A stretch of 64,000 nucleotides of DNA from Zhengitettix transpicula (lineage: Eukaryota; Arthropoda; Insecta; Orthoptera; Tetrigidae), in the NCBI GenBank assembly GCA_037074705.1, contig CM073590.1, positions 215,122,746 to 215,186,745 of the forward strand, in the 5' to 3' direction. The notes under the pieces were generated by a model. That model worked only from the letters and a program-made list of their open reading frames with translations, was not told the origin of the DNA and searched no databases. The first letter of the stretch is position 1, and each line of letters begins with the position of its first letter. The position numbers were made by a program, and so were the translations under genes. This document shows positions 12,893 to 24,200 of the stretch, in pieces.

Positions 12893-14492
12893 TTTTCTAT
12901 CTTCAAGTACTTTAAATTACATTACTTCCCTGCAAGTTAATATTCAGTCTAAAAAGTAATTTAATTTATTGAACACTTCAACTTCTTAGCTTTCTACAGG
13001 TCCAGATTGTCAGACGTGTTCGTCTCGAACAGCCCATAACAAGGAATACATCCGAAAGTCAAAGAAGGTCACTTTCCGAGGGTGAAGAAAGGTATAGCTA
13101 GAAGATTTCTGATGTTTTATAATCAAGCACTTCTTAACGGAACACGTAACAATTTTAAACGATTTAATTAACGGTCCGTTTACAAATTGACTTACCCACC
13201 GAGTGTTGAAGGATATTTTGCTTCATAATATAATGGTTTGTTTTCTTCAAGTTGATTAATAAAACCTCATCAGCCAATTTTAGTTCCAATAGAAGTTTTT
13301 ATTGTATTTTATTCAATAAACTGTATTCATTATATTTCCCTTTACTGATATCCAATATTCCTACAACACACTGTCTCTTAAAGACTGGAAATATTATTTT
13401 GGCTCATATTATTTTCAATTGGAAGAGAAAAAAGTTGATACCATCTCTGTACTATTGCATTCAGGATTGGGAGCTCCATTATTTTGACGAATGTGTATTC
13501 AAAAGGTTATTCATAACACTCATCATATATTTGATGGTTAGAACATGTTTTATAGTCTGTAAATATTAAGAAAACTTTATCTTTAATTGTGCCATACGTA
13601 GTATCAATAATTATCTTTCACTCTATGTTAAAATTCTCTAAATTAAAAACAAATAATTTCTGGTTTCATTTCATTCGACTTGTAACTAAAATAATACGTA
13701 ATGACGTTTAATTTACAAAACAATAAGATATTGACGATAAAAAAACGAAATTAACATAGTATTAATTCGGAAAGAGAAAATAAAATGAAAACGTTAAACA
13801 TTTGACTTACGGATTAATCTAACTTTTGTAGTTTTAAAATTCTTTATTAACAGTTGAATGGTTATTTTAGTGTTAAAACGTTGAGTATCATTAAGCATTT
13901 TACAGTCACACATAAAATTTCTATTAATACTTCGCTAATAGCAACTTTAATAAAACAATTCCGTGATCCAATTCACACAATATTTCGCCTATGACCGTAC
14001 AAAGCCTTGTGTAAACGATTCTAAGCATGTCAAATGAGTCACCTAGTGTGGGACGCAAACTGCTAATAATAACTTCGTTCTAAATCCCTCTGCTTGCATA
14101 CTGCATGTAAACAAAACATAAAAAGCATTCCCGTCGGGAGAAAAATGAACACTACAGAATTTTTATGCCTCCAACAATGAGGGTGTTCAAAGAAAAATTA
14201 TGACACATCAAACACAGGCAATTTGAAGTATTTCCGAGAAAACTAGGTTGTGATCCCATAAATCGTTATACGAGTCCTCATCTTGGCCGATGCGATTATA
14301 GTGAATGAATACTGACTAAAATGTTAATTCATCGTAATAAGAGATATTCAATATATAAAGGGAGGATTTTCTGTCATTCCCACAAAATAGTTATCATTTT
14401 ATAGGATCATAGTTCTGAAAGGGAGAAACTTAAAAGCTATTAATCATTTATTACTCAAATTCACTTTTGCCGAAGGTAAAAGTCGTCAAAAA

Positions 14493-14511
14493 TTTCAACA
14501 TGTTTTGAATT

Positions 14512-14561
<50 letters not shown>

Positions 14562-14577
14562 AATTCAAATCATATTG

Positions 14578-14613
<36 letters not shown>
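14493..14613. repeat. AT microsatellites inside an inverted repeat
   Basis: A (TA)n run is enclosed by 24-nt arms, 14493-14516 and 14557-14580, which are inverted copies with two mismatches. The inner part is the perfect TTGAATTTACTA/TAGTAAATTCAA. A second (TA)n run follows from 14581. The whole could extrude as a cruciform. Confidence 0.8.
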
Positions 14614-14617
<4 letters not shown>

Positions 14618-15300
14618 TATTTAGAACACCATTGTAGGAGGTCAGACATAATAATCAAAGTGCTCTCTATTCTTACCGTTCCCAAAAAATCGTTTGAGGC
14701 TGTTACCCACAAAATATTGTTAATTTTCCCTTTTTGACAGGCTCATTAACGTCGCAGTATTGTGGAATTGGATTCTCTCCGAAAGTCACTTAATTAGGTC
14801 AAATATATCGCACGGACCGACTCATAAGTAATTCATACGACATTGATAAAATGTATTGCTCTTATAAATACCAAATTGATTCTAATGTTTTCAATTATAC
14901 ATAAGCTTAAACACAATACTGGAGTGCATTTAAACACAACTTTTATCTATAAATATAACAGTTCATTTTTCTTCAAATAACTTTGCATAACTGTGCTTCA
15001 ACGATTAGTTTTCAAGTAAATATTATAATAAAAATTATGTAGAATCATTTCATATGCGTTTAATTTATGAAAATAGAGAATTGGGCGTTTCTTCATGGAT
15101 GACATGATTCATTTAATAGTTTTTTTTATCAATTTAAATTAATTTCATGTATCTGATTCTCTCATGTTTGAGGAAACGAATATATAGTTTCTAGTTTTAT
15201 TGGAATTGACAGAGTATTTACTCCTGAAATACTTAACTTTATACACGATACAGCTCCGTTATCTTGAAATTTCCTTTCTGAAGGAGGTTAGAAATCAAAT

Positions 15301-15610
15301 TACGGGAAGTCCAAAAACATGCGTTGTTTGCTTGGTTGGTGGATTCCGTCCGTTAGCGTCAGGGCTTTTGTTTGTTTCCCCTTGCCATCGCAACTGAAGC
15401 TGCTGCTGCTGCTGTTTAATCCGTTTGTTGACATTCCTCTTTACGTGTACAATCGGACATTGAGTCTGCTGTTTGGAGCTTTGGCTCTGGTCCCTCTTTC
15501 TCAGGCCGTTCCTCTCATTTTCCGACTACATTCGACACGCGGAAATCACGGGTTTGATGCTTTTCGTTCCTTTACACAATTCCCGGGGCAGATTGCAATG
15601 TAAATTTTCG
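15301..15610. other. GC-rich block, possible exon, strand unclear
   Basis: Unlike its AT-rich surroundings, this block is open on both strands. Plus strand: an ATG frame from 15319 of 94 codons, hydrophobic, with LLLLL from a CTG repeat. Minus strand: an open frame of about 75 codons over roughly 15300-15530, without an ATG, hydrophilic, with QQQQQ and NERNGLRKRDQ. The purine bias of one strand by itself gives this hydrophilic/hydrophobic contrast, so neither frame is proven. I recognise no domain. It could be an exon, a decayed gene or conserved noncoding DNA. Confidence 0.25.
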
Positions 15611-16019
15611 CTCGTCTATCTTTAATTTGAGTTCTCACACTTAAGTTGTATATCTTCCTCACCCGTTACACGAACAAACTTTAGTTTTAGGCTTTAATGT
15701 TTGGTTTACAGTAAATATTCTTACGCACAGTCCACAAGGTCCATTGTTGGACTAGTCTTTAAGTTGAGTTACCGTATTAAACACATTCATGGAGCAAAGT
15801 AAAAAAATAATTTTAAATAAAATTGCGAGTTTTATGATCCCGGAAATACCGCAAAGTGCAACTGACAAATACTAAGCCTGAGATGCGCTTTGAAGGTCAC
15901 GTGCCTTTCACGTGATATTCGAAACGAATGCCGAATTTTAAACTTTTCCGATAACATATACATATGGTATATTATTTATAAATTTTGTAAATTACGTGAT
16001 CAGTTTAATAAATGATGCT

Positions 16020-16095
16020 CGGTTTGTGTATCGGGTCAAATTTTTTGCCAGCACACAACGATTCCGCGATTATAATCATCGGAGTCGTCACGTAG
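16020..16095 (-). mobile_element. Terminus of second PLE-like family (degenerate)
   Basis: From CGGGTCAAATTTTTT (16032) to ATAATCATCGG (about 16082) this aligns with 22214-22262 at roughly three-quarters identity. In minus orientation the GATGAT and GGAATCG boxes correspond to the CTGATGA and GGAAACG boxes of the better-preserved copy. It is too decayed to fold well. Confidence 0.45.
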
Positions 16096-16600
16096 ACTCG
16101 TGTTCCCAGACAATTTTTACAAGTCATTGTTTTTTTTTTGACTAAGTCCCTTCACGGGGACGGAATCCGGCTGATTTAAACATTTCCGTTGTGTTTCACC
16201 GGAGTTATCTGTTTCTTGATGGCCCGTAATAATTAGATCCAATGCCGTACTAAGTTGGAAACTGGAATCCGTTAATAATGTTTTTAAGTCTCTTAATTTT
16301 AAATTCAGCCAACATCGGAAAAAGGCACAGTAAATGTGAAAAATGTTTAATGCGTAAAGGAAGGTAGTATTCCAAAACGTAAAACATCCAGATAAACGTA
16401 TAAGATTATTTCATACAATTTAATTATTGAACCATTTGCATATTGGAATTGTCGTTCTATTATAAAGTTCAAAAATTAAGATACCGATTAAAACAATTAT
16501 AGTTCATTATAGCATGAACTTCAAGTGTCCCGAAAATTTTAAAAAGACTTATTTACATGACAATTATGCTTTCCATATGGTTAAATGGATATAATATATA

Positions 16601-16890
16601 GGGATCAGCGGCTCTATCCAAATTTTTAAAAAGTCAAGCGGTTCCAGATGGAATACTAAGAATTATTACCAATGCACCGCGGTATATAACGAACAACAAC
16701 ATCCACACAGATCTAAATGTACCATCGATCGTTGACTCCATACAGTACAACTATCAGAGGTTTCACGCATCAGTGGAGTGCCACAGAAACCAGCTGGTGA
16801 GAGCGAAGGCAGTTAATCTCCCGAAAGAAGACTGAACCACAAACGGCCATCAGACTTTATAAGCGGTGGTACGTAATAACTACGCGAGCT
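16601..16890 (+). mobile_element. 3' end of a Jockey-like LINE reverse transcriptase
   Basis: The frame starting at GATGGAATACT (about 16649) reads DGILRIITNAPRYITN, then IHTDLNVPSIVDSIQYNYQRF and HRNQLVRA, ending in a stop after LPKED. Jockey-clade LINEs end their ORF2 with FQ.KvLR.I.nAPWYv.N, IH.DL.iPtV and a closing RRLKR-like motif. That closing motif is present here in another frame (RRLNHKRPSDF), so a frameshift lies just before it. A second frameshift lies near 16640. The catalytic domain is absent, so only the 3' tail inserted. The clade assignment is from memory of the family. Confidence 0.75.
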
Positions 16891-17161
16891 ACAAACTGTA
16901 ATTTATATGGCATTCACTAAATAGTACTTCAGGGTTTGCACTTTCATATACTGCAACATCTCATTTGGAAGCTGGGGCCTGCTAATAAGCAGTTTTGTGT
17001 GAATTAGTGGTTACACTATGAATATAAGTCAGCAAAAATATTGTAAATTTTTGACAAATAAAGTTAAACAATATTATAAAAATAAAATTAAAAATTTACA
17101 CTTAGTAATTAAAATCATTTTAAGCCAGTTTTGATAGGTGCCGCATGCTTTGGACAAAAAA

Positions 17162-17435
17162 AGTAAGAGTTTACCGCTGATCCGACTGGAACAGTCGGCC
17201 AGCTGCCTTCAAAATTGGTCGAGGTGTGGAGATGGGAATGTTGCATCCCCACGCTTCATCAGAATAAGCGTGGGACAAGTACTGAAAGCGCAACCTACCT
17301 GATTCAGGTTTGTCTATATACTTTGCAACTCGTTTAGCTAAATATTAAACAGGATCAGTAAACTACAGCCAAAGAAGCCATAGTTAACCGTTTGGTACCT
17401 TGATCATCCTTCAGCAGCCTCTTTTAAATCCATTT
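17162..17435 (+). mobile_element. R-family retroposon, copy C (diverged, truncated)
   Basis: Starts inside the family at GTAAGAGTT and keeps ACAGTCGGCCAGCTGCC, GCATCCCCA, GGGACAAGTACT, CAACCTACCTGAT and AGTTAACCGTTTGGTACCTT. The 3' end block and the CCTGCAT hairpin are lost or scrambled. It is clearly older than the copies at 34.4 and 20.8 kb. Confidence 0.65.
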
Positions 17436-19593
17436 CTATGTTTCTATATGGGAGGAACGACAACGTAGAGGACCTCATTCTAAACTATAAATTTTAAAAT
17501 TATTGCGGCTCTTTTAAAAAGAATATTTAGAATATTAATTATAATTACAACTATTTTATAACATTAATAATTTATATAACTTATATATTTAATTTTTTAG
17601 TAGGGGAAATTTTCACTTAATACTAATTATAGGTATTTGCAATTTTAATCACCAGAAGAAACTTTTACATTGATATCAAACCTAAAGCCAACGCAACACA
17701 AAAATTCCCACAAAAATATGATTTCAAAATTTATCAAAGAAAGATTGATATAATTAATTTTAGGGTGTTAAAGCTGTTACACGATTTATATCATAAACAA
17801 AAGATAAAATCCTTTCCTTATTGATTAAGCTGCTCTTTTTTAGTTTAATCAAAACTGATTCTTAAGACCGTGGAAGGTGACCCTGAGGCGCAGATCGAGG
17901 TTCGTGTCCGTGTGTTATCGGAAGGCTTACGATGTGCCCCTCACGTTTGAGCCGATTGACGACTGTAATGTAATTGTACGCTCTCGATTGAACCTGACAG
18001 GTCTCTCACCCAGTTGATGTTTAGTCACAGGCTCAGGGACTCGGGGAGTCTATGATCGATCACATTCAATACGTAATGGTCATTGTGACCAAAGTGCGAA
18101 CTGTGAAAGTTCACCGGAGCCACACGGACGACTAATATTTCCAAATCAGTGTTACCGTCCTAATGCATGCAAGTGATTAACAAATCGTTACTCACGAGTA
18201 TTCTACGAGGTATAATAGGTAGTAAATAATGTTTGTGCTGATATTAAACACATTTACCATTTCCCATCATGACAGATGACTCATTAGTCTCATACATGGC
18301 TTTCTTTTCAAAGGACTTGTATTCATGTTCATCATGGTTTCAAATATGCTAAATATGTACTTTTTCGTAACTACGTAGTGTTTCATAGCATTTATTATAT
18401 TACATAATTAACTACCAATTTAATTGTAATAATCTGGATTCAATGATTTAAAATGTTCCAGTTAAAATAAGATGAAATGTATCCTTTGTGGTACAAATAT
18501 AATTTTTAAACACATACTACGCAGCCTTCGCGGAAGAGGGAAGAAAAATATAAAAAAATCCCCAACATTTACTGAAAAGTATTTTGTGTACAGTTTTCGT
18601 TATTACATTTTTTTATGGGACCACGTAAATTTAACATTACCGCAATAAACCAAATAATTTGTATATACAATTAGTAGAATAAATTTAGTTTGTATCTTTG
18701 TTTTATGGACGCAGCAATCGACGGCATCCGCTTCTCTGATTACAAGATAAACTCTTCAACGTCGCCTGTAATGAAATTGTGACGCCATCGCCATCGCTGC
18801 AGACATTGTAAGCTATGTCCCCGGTAAGCCTACAGCCATGTGGTTTTAGCCGGTAAAAACCCGGCACCGTTGAGGAGTGCGCACCCTTATCTTCGTCTTT
18901 TGAAGATTTCCACTGTATCCCTAATATAAAAAAAATCGATTGCTGAACTTGGTGTTGTTGTTTGAAAAGTGTCGGTTGAAGTATATATTGTAATAAAATA
19001 TTCTTCTCATATAAAACAAGACGACTCAGGTTGTTTCTGTACCGTTCCTATTAAAAATGATTCTATAGTCTTTATACCTCTGCCAGATGACGAATTTAAA
19101 TTTTAAAGTCTTCACATGCTGGAAGGCAGTTTTATATCACTAAAATTCTTCTCTGCATGTAAACTTTAATCGAAACCTGTTCGACCGTCCTCGTGTGAAA
19201 AGCGACCAAATTAAACTTGACAGCGGAGAATACAGATGGCAATCGGTTTCGTATGCCCTGATGCATAAAATTCAATTTCATTCTAAAAGAGTATACTAAA
19301 AAAGGTACAAAATCTTCTGTAAATATTTTCTGTATGTTAATATAAATTAATTAGCACCAAAATTGCATTAACATTTTGGAGAGGCACTAACAAGAAGTAG
19401 TCATGTGAGTAAATTTATATACATTTATAATGTAATTTTCCATATTATTTATTAATACATTTATTCAAATGTAGTGTCTGGAGAATTGTATAAGTCATAT
19501 TTACAAAAAAAAATGTTCTAATTTTAATTATAGATTATTTTTGGGTCCACGTTGAATCAAGTTCCGTAAAATGACATTCGATTCGTTTGGGAT
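17436..19593. other. Stretch without a recognised gene
   Basis: Two GC- and CpG-richer islands, about 17870-18170 and 18710-18900, stand out from AT-rich flanks. Neither carries an open frame above about 30 codons or a recognisable motif. They may be regulatory sequence or old exons, and I cannot tell which. Confidence 0.45.
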
Positions 19594-19765
19594 GGGGGGG
19601 GGGGGGAGGGAGGGGAAGAAACCAGTACCCTCGAGCTATATTATAAGTAGCCTACCCGCCAAGTGATTGTGTGAGGTGCAGGGAAAACCGTAGAAAAACT
19701 TTATGAGGTAGGTCGATCTCACAGTACTTGACCCACGACTTTCACAGGGCTGGAGATGGAGTTAC
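19594..19765 (-). mobile_element. R-family fragment D1 with G-run
   Basis: A 13-G run (19594-19606) precedes GAGCTATATTATAAG, the CCTACCCG stem strand, GGTGCAGGGAAAACCGTAG and GAGGTAGGTCG, then GTACTTGACCCACG. These are the middle blocks of the family in reverse orientation. One stem strand has lost complementarity. Confidence 0.6.
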
Positions 19766-19782
19766 CAGACCATTTTTTGTAA

Positions 19783-19882
19783 CACATGAGCAGGCTACTT
19801 GATGGTTCCCCTTTAATAGCTTAACAAGTGATTTTAAAGGGGGCTGAGAAAAGGAGAGCAAGGTAGCCAAGGGTTAACTAGA
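19783..19882 (-). mobile_element. R-family 3' fragment D2
   Basis: Carries the 3' end blocks in reverse (CAGGCTAC, TTCCCCTTTAATAGC, AAGGTAGCCAAGGGTTAACT). It lies on the wrong side of fragment D1 for a single colinear copy, so these are two separate insertions or one rearranged copy. Confidence 0.65.
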
Positions 19883-20689
19883 AACCAAAACGTTCGTGAT
19901 AATTTAGTGACTTTAGAGGAGTTTCAATTTGGAAGGTGGCTCATACTGCATATTTCTGAAAAATAATATTAAGTTACCTGTATAAGAATTTGTGAAATTA
20001 TCAAAATTCACGACTCCTTATGTTTCTTAACCAAGCCCACGGAATAATGATAAAATATTCCCCGTAATATAATACTAGTTTTTTAAATCCAGGTCACATT
20101 TTTAAGTAAGCTTCACCGGCTAAGACTAAAATATGTCATCGATTGCAATAAATTTATTATATAATATCATATAATTTGTAGTTTATATTTTTCAGTTGTA
20201 TCCATTTACATTCACTTGTCCCGTTACGGAGTTGATTATATATATTACGTAAACGTATGCATTTTCAACTTACGTTTGACTGTCCAGTTACTTCGTTGAC
20301 TTATTTTCAGGAAATTTTTATTCATATTGCTGTAAATGCATGAAGCTCAGTAAATTGTGAAATACTTAAACATTATTAAATTGCCTACATTTTTATTTAT
20401 TTGCTTAGTTAATGGTATCGAGTACTAATTCGTCACTCATTAATACTCTATAATTAATATATATTAATATAGTATATATATATATATATCTTTTAGTCTC
20501 TGCCAAATATATTTTATGCAATATACCGATTAAGATCAAAACTTTATTTTAGAATCATAAAATTTGTATTCATATTTTAATTCCTCTTCATCTTCTGACT
20601 ACAAATTTAATTTTAGAATAGTAAAGTACCTTGTTGAAATTAAAATGTACTACGCCTGTGTTAAATATATAATAATTAGATATATAGGA
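19883..20689. other. AT-rich stretch, no gene seen
   Basis: No long open frame. A short (TA)n run lies near 20472-20489. Confidence 0.6.
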
Positions 20690-20757
20690 AAATGACAGAC
20701 AAAATGAAGTTATGGTAAAAATACGACACAACGTTTCTGGAATCCTTTTAGAATTGT
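20690..20757 (-). mobile_element. PLE-type terminus, reversed, left of R copy E
   Basis: In minus orientation it reads AAAAGGATTCCAGAAACG, then TTGTGTCGTATTTTTACC. It is homologous to the terminus at 33.7 kb but has lost most of the CTGANGA side. With the forward terminus at 21.2 kb it encloses R copy E as an inverted pair. Confidence 0.55.
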
Positions 20758-20770
20758 GGATTGTTTTTTT

Positions 20771-21183
20771 AGGGCAACAGGCTACATGAGGGTGATCCAC
20801 AATGGGCAACTCCCCTTTAATAGCATAGGAAGGGATTTGAAAGGGGGGATGCGGAAGGGTAGAGGAAGGTAGCCAAGGGTTACTAGGGCCCCAGGGCTAT
20901 ATTTTAAGGATCCTACCCGGCATTCGCCTAAAGAAATGCAGGGAAAACCTTAGAAAAACCTGCATCGGGTAGGTCGGGCATTGGGTACTTGTCCCACGCC
21001 CTTCCGATAGCGGGATAGGAGTTTTCTGTGGGGACGCAGCATTCCCTTCTCCGTGCCTCGACCAGTTTAGGAGGCAGCTGGCCGACTATTCCAATGGGAA
21101 TAGCGAACAACTCTTACCGTATGCCCAAGGTCTGTGACCCCGGAACATACACCTCTCAAAACAGGCCGAGGTGTCTCGGCTTG
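20771..21183 (-). mobile_element. R-family retroposon, copy E
   Basis: Well-preserved copy in reverse. It begins after a T-run with AGGGCAACAGGCTACATGAG and runs to the CGAGG/CTCGG hairpin at about 21167-21182. The stems CCTACCCG/CGGGTAGG and ATGCAGG/CCTGCAT are intact. It keeps a 60-codon open frame also open in copies A and F, but that frame has no ATG. Confidence 0.85.
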
Positions 21184-21260
21184 CCCTGACAAAAGGAACA
21201 ATATTTCCAGAAACGCTGTGTGATATTTATATCATCATGTCATTTTTCTGTTATTTGTCC
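21184..21260 (+). mobile_element. PLE-type terminus, forward, right of R copy E
   Basis: CTGACAA (21186-21192) is followed by GGAAC, TTCCA and GAAACG (21210-21215), then CTGTGTGATATTTATATC. It is the same terminus as at 7.9 and 33.7 kb. The conserved G of the first box is A here. Confidence 0.55.
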
Positions 21261-24200
21261 TATTTTATTTAATTATTATAAGTATAATGTTATTTTATAT
21301 GTTACGTCTACCTACAGAATTTTTTAAAAAAGTAAGGTTTGCCTGTCCTTGAGTTGTTAACGAAATACAGCGTTTAAATATAACCGTTATTACAACATTG
21401 ACAGAGTTATTTATTAAATTAATTATTAATAATGTATGAACGCATTCATTAATGTAATACACATTAACCTAAAATTATTTTTATGAGGTTTAATTGGCTG
21501 AAAATAAAAGTGAAGGTAGTTAAAATAAGGTGAGAACATTTACAGAAGCAATAAAGGGGTGAGTTTTTCTTGATTAAAAATGTGTCTGCACTCATGCTCC
21601 AGTTCGTAGTTAACGCAGTATTTGCATAGAAAACCAATCCCACAAGTTTAACGAACCTTTTTCTTCCTTCTAGAATTATATCTCTTTAAAACACTACCAC
21701 GGTTAGAGTTTCAGAAGGCAGGTAGAAATGATTAAACGTGATGTCTCTTATGAGGAAACATAAATTTGAATATTAAACTGGAATTCCCAATTACGGCGTC
21801 GCATTGTTTCTACGTTTTTACCCTACCAGTTATTATTCGATAAATTAAAACAATTACCCTATAGTAAATGGATCTATAGGCTAAAATACATAAATACAGT
21901 AGTAGAACTTCGTTGTTTTAATAATAATTTATAACTTCTGCAATTACGACCACGATATAATTTAAACTTGGAGCAGTCCTCAATGGAAATTAAACGTTTA
22001 AAGTACTTCTAAGTAAACTGTTCTCAAAGATATTTAATTATTATTTCTTCACTTACTTTAAAGTCTATATGGTAATTAATTTTCCTCCAACTTGTTTTTC
22101 CTTCAGAGCATTACAATATATTGGGGAATGAAAATAATATGAAATAAAAACCCATGCTCACTAATGTTGGTCTCGAATAACCTGATTTTAATAAAGGATT
22201 CTCTGTCTATCAACCGGGTCAAATTTTTATCAGAACACTGCGTTTCCTCGATAACCATCATCGCCATCATCAGGTGCAGATTGAGACATAAACGGAAAAT
22301 ACTAACGATTTAATGATAAATCATACGTTAATTAGTAAAGTGATTTTAATTTACATTCAAATTAATTCAACTAATTGATTAAGTAGAATCTTTTTTTAAT
22401 AGATTTTTGTTGACGACCAGTAATTTCTTTTGAATAGTTGAACTCATTCTGTTCGGAAACAATGTTACTCTCTTTGTTTAAATTAAATGGTGTTTATGTT
22501 TAGCAAAATTAAAGGTATGGCTGAAAAGAAAAACATTTATCTTAGTCATTAATGTGTATTTGGCAAATAAAATATCCTTTTCTATGAGAAAAAGGAGATA
22601 TTAATTTTGAAATTATAATATATTCAAATTTACTAATTTTAAAATGTTTTAATCCTCTCAGTAAAAGATGATAAATTACTGAAATGAATTATTGAGAAGT
22701 ATAACATAGCTCTTAGATGGGACAGATTTTAGGTTATGGAAAGAAACTAATTAAAGACGAAAATTGAAATTTACGACTTTAGCACAATATGTGCCATTTA
22801 AAACTACATAAACGAATATTTTCCTTTTAATATTGCATTTTTTTTAAAATGCATTTTACTTATACATTGATTTTGCTTTAAAATTTCTAATTTTGAAATA
22901 AATTAATTCAATTTCTTGACTTGAACCTACACATTCTGCTGATTCCAAGCTTCCTTACACCAGTTGTAGTAATAATAAATTTGTTGGGAGTTAAATTTTT
23001 ATAATTTCATAAATTGACTACTCAGAGACTAACACAAAAATGATTTATTTTAACACATAGATTTAGAACTCTTCTGTTCTTCATAACGATATGTTAGTTG
23101 TATGAAAAAGAGAATATTAGAATTGCAAATTAGCTCGATCGTTAAATACCTTGCAATGAGAGGAATCGTAGACGGATGAATGAATGTTATGATTTGTGCG
23201 TTGCGTGTTGCGTTACGAAAGTGTGGTTACTTTTCGTGCTGACAAATGCATAAAATAGCATTTGTTCTATTTACATGATTACTTATAATTTTAAAAACAA
23301 ATAATACAAACAAAAATTTGTCTATTACACATAGGGATTGTATTATCATATTTTCTAAACGCGCAGAAAATATTAAACAATGAAAATTTAATTAATAAAA
23401 TTCAAGGCAAAAACTAGTCCACTCGTTATATTCGATTAAAGAAATGAAAAGATTATATATGTATTAAAACAATATTCTGTAAATAATATTACTGAAAATG
23501 GCAGAACACTAATAAGGTATAATAAATAATAATTTTGGATGTTATTTTAATTTCCAAACAATTCATAAGTCGTTATACATCCTCAAATCCCAGGTTCCCT
23601 CGTTATGTTCTACGATATATAAAATTATAGTGATAGTTGTCCAGGACTTGAAAACTAAACATACTGATAATAGAGACTAAGATACTTGTAATGACCCAAA
23701 TATAAATTAACTTATCTCGATAAACTTCCGAAAATAATGTTTTCAATGCAGTAGCCAGAAAACAGTTTTATTAATTGCAAATGAAAAATAATTTCCAAAT
23801 ACGTATTTACTTTAAAGAATCTGTCCATTAGATTGCATCTCGTGAAGTATTATATGATTTTCTCAATCGTATGTGTTAGTGGTTGCTAAAAATACGAAAC
23901 GAAAATCCACATTAATTAATACCAATATGTAGTTCGCATTGGGATTGAGTGTTGTCCACGTGTTGCTAATGATTTGTTTAATGTGAAACCGTTAATCCCT
24001 TAATTTAACACAAATTAAATGAACTCCTAGCGTAACATTTTGCCCTTTTTGCGACGGCGTAAATTATTTGCACAGATTAATACTCTACACAATCGCTGTG
24101 TGAGCGTGCATGTTTTCATTTATTTTATTCTAAACTGAGTTTTTTAATTAAAATAATATTTACAATTATTTTACTAAGTTTATAGTTCTCAGTGAGTTGT

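Larger units (their letters stand above)
12893..16019. other. Stretch without a confirmed gene
   Basis: Contains the AT palindrome at 14493-14613 and a GC-rich block at about 15301-15610 (both listed separately). The remainder is anonymous AT-rich sequence. Confidence 0.5.
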
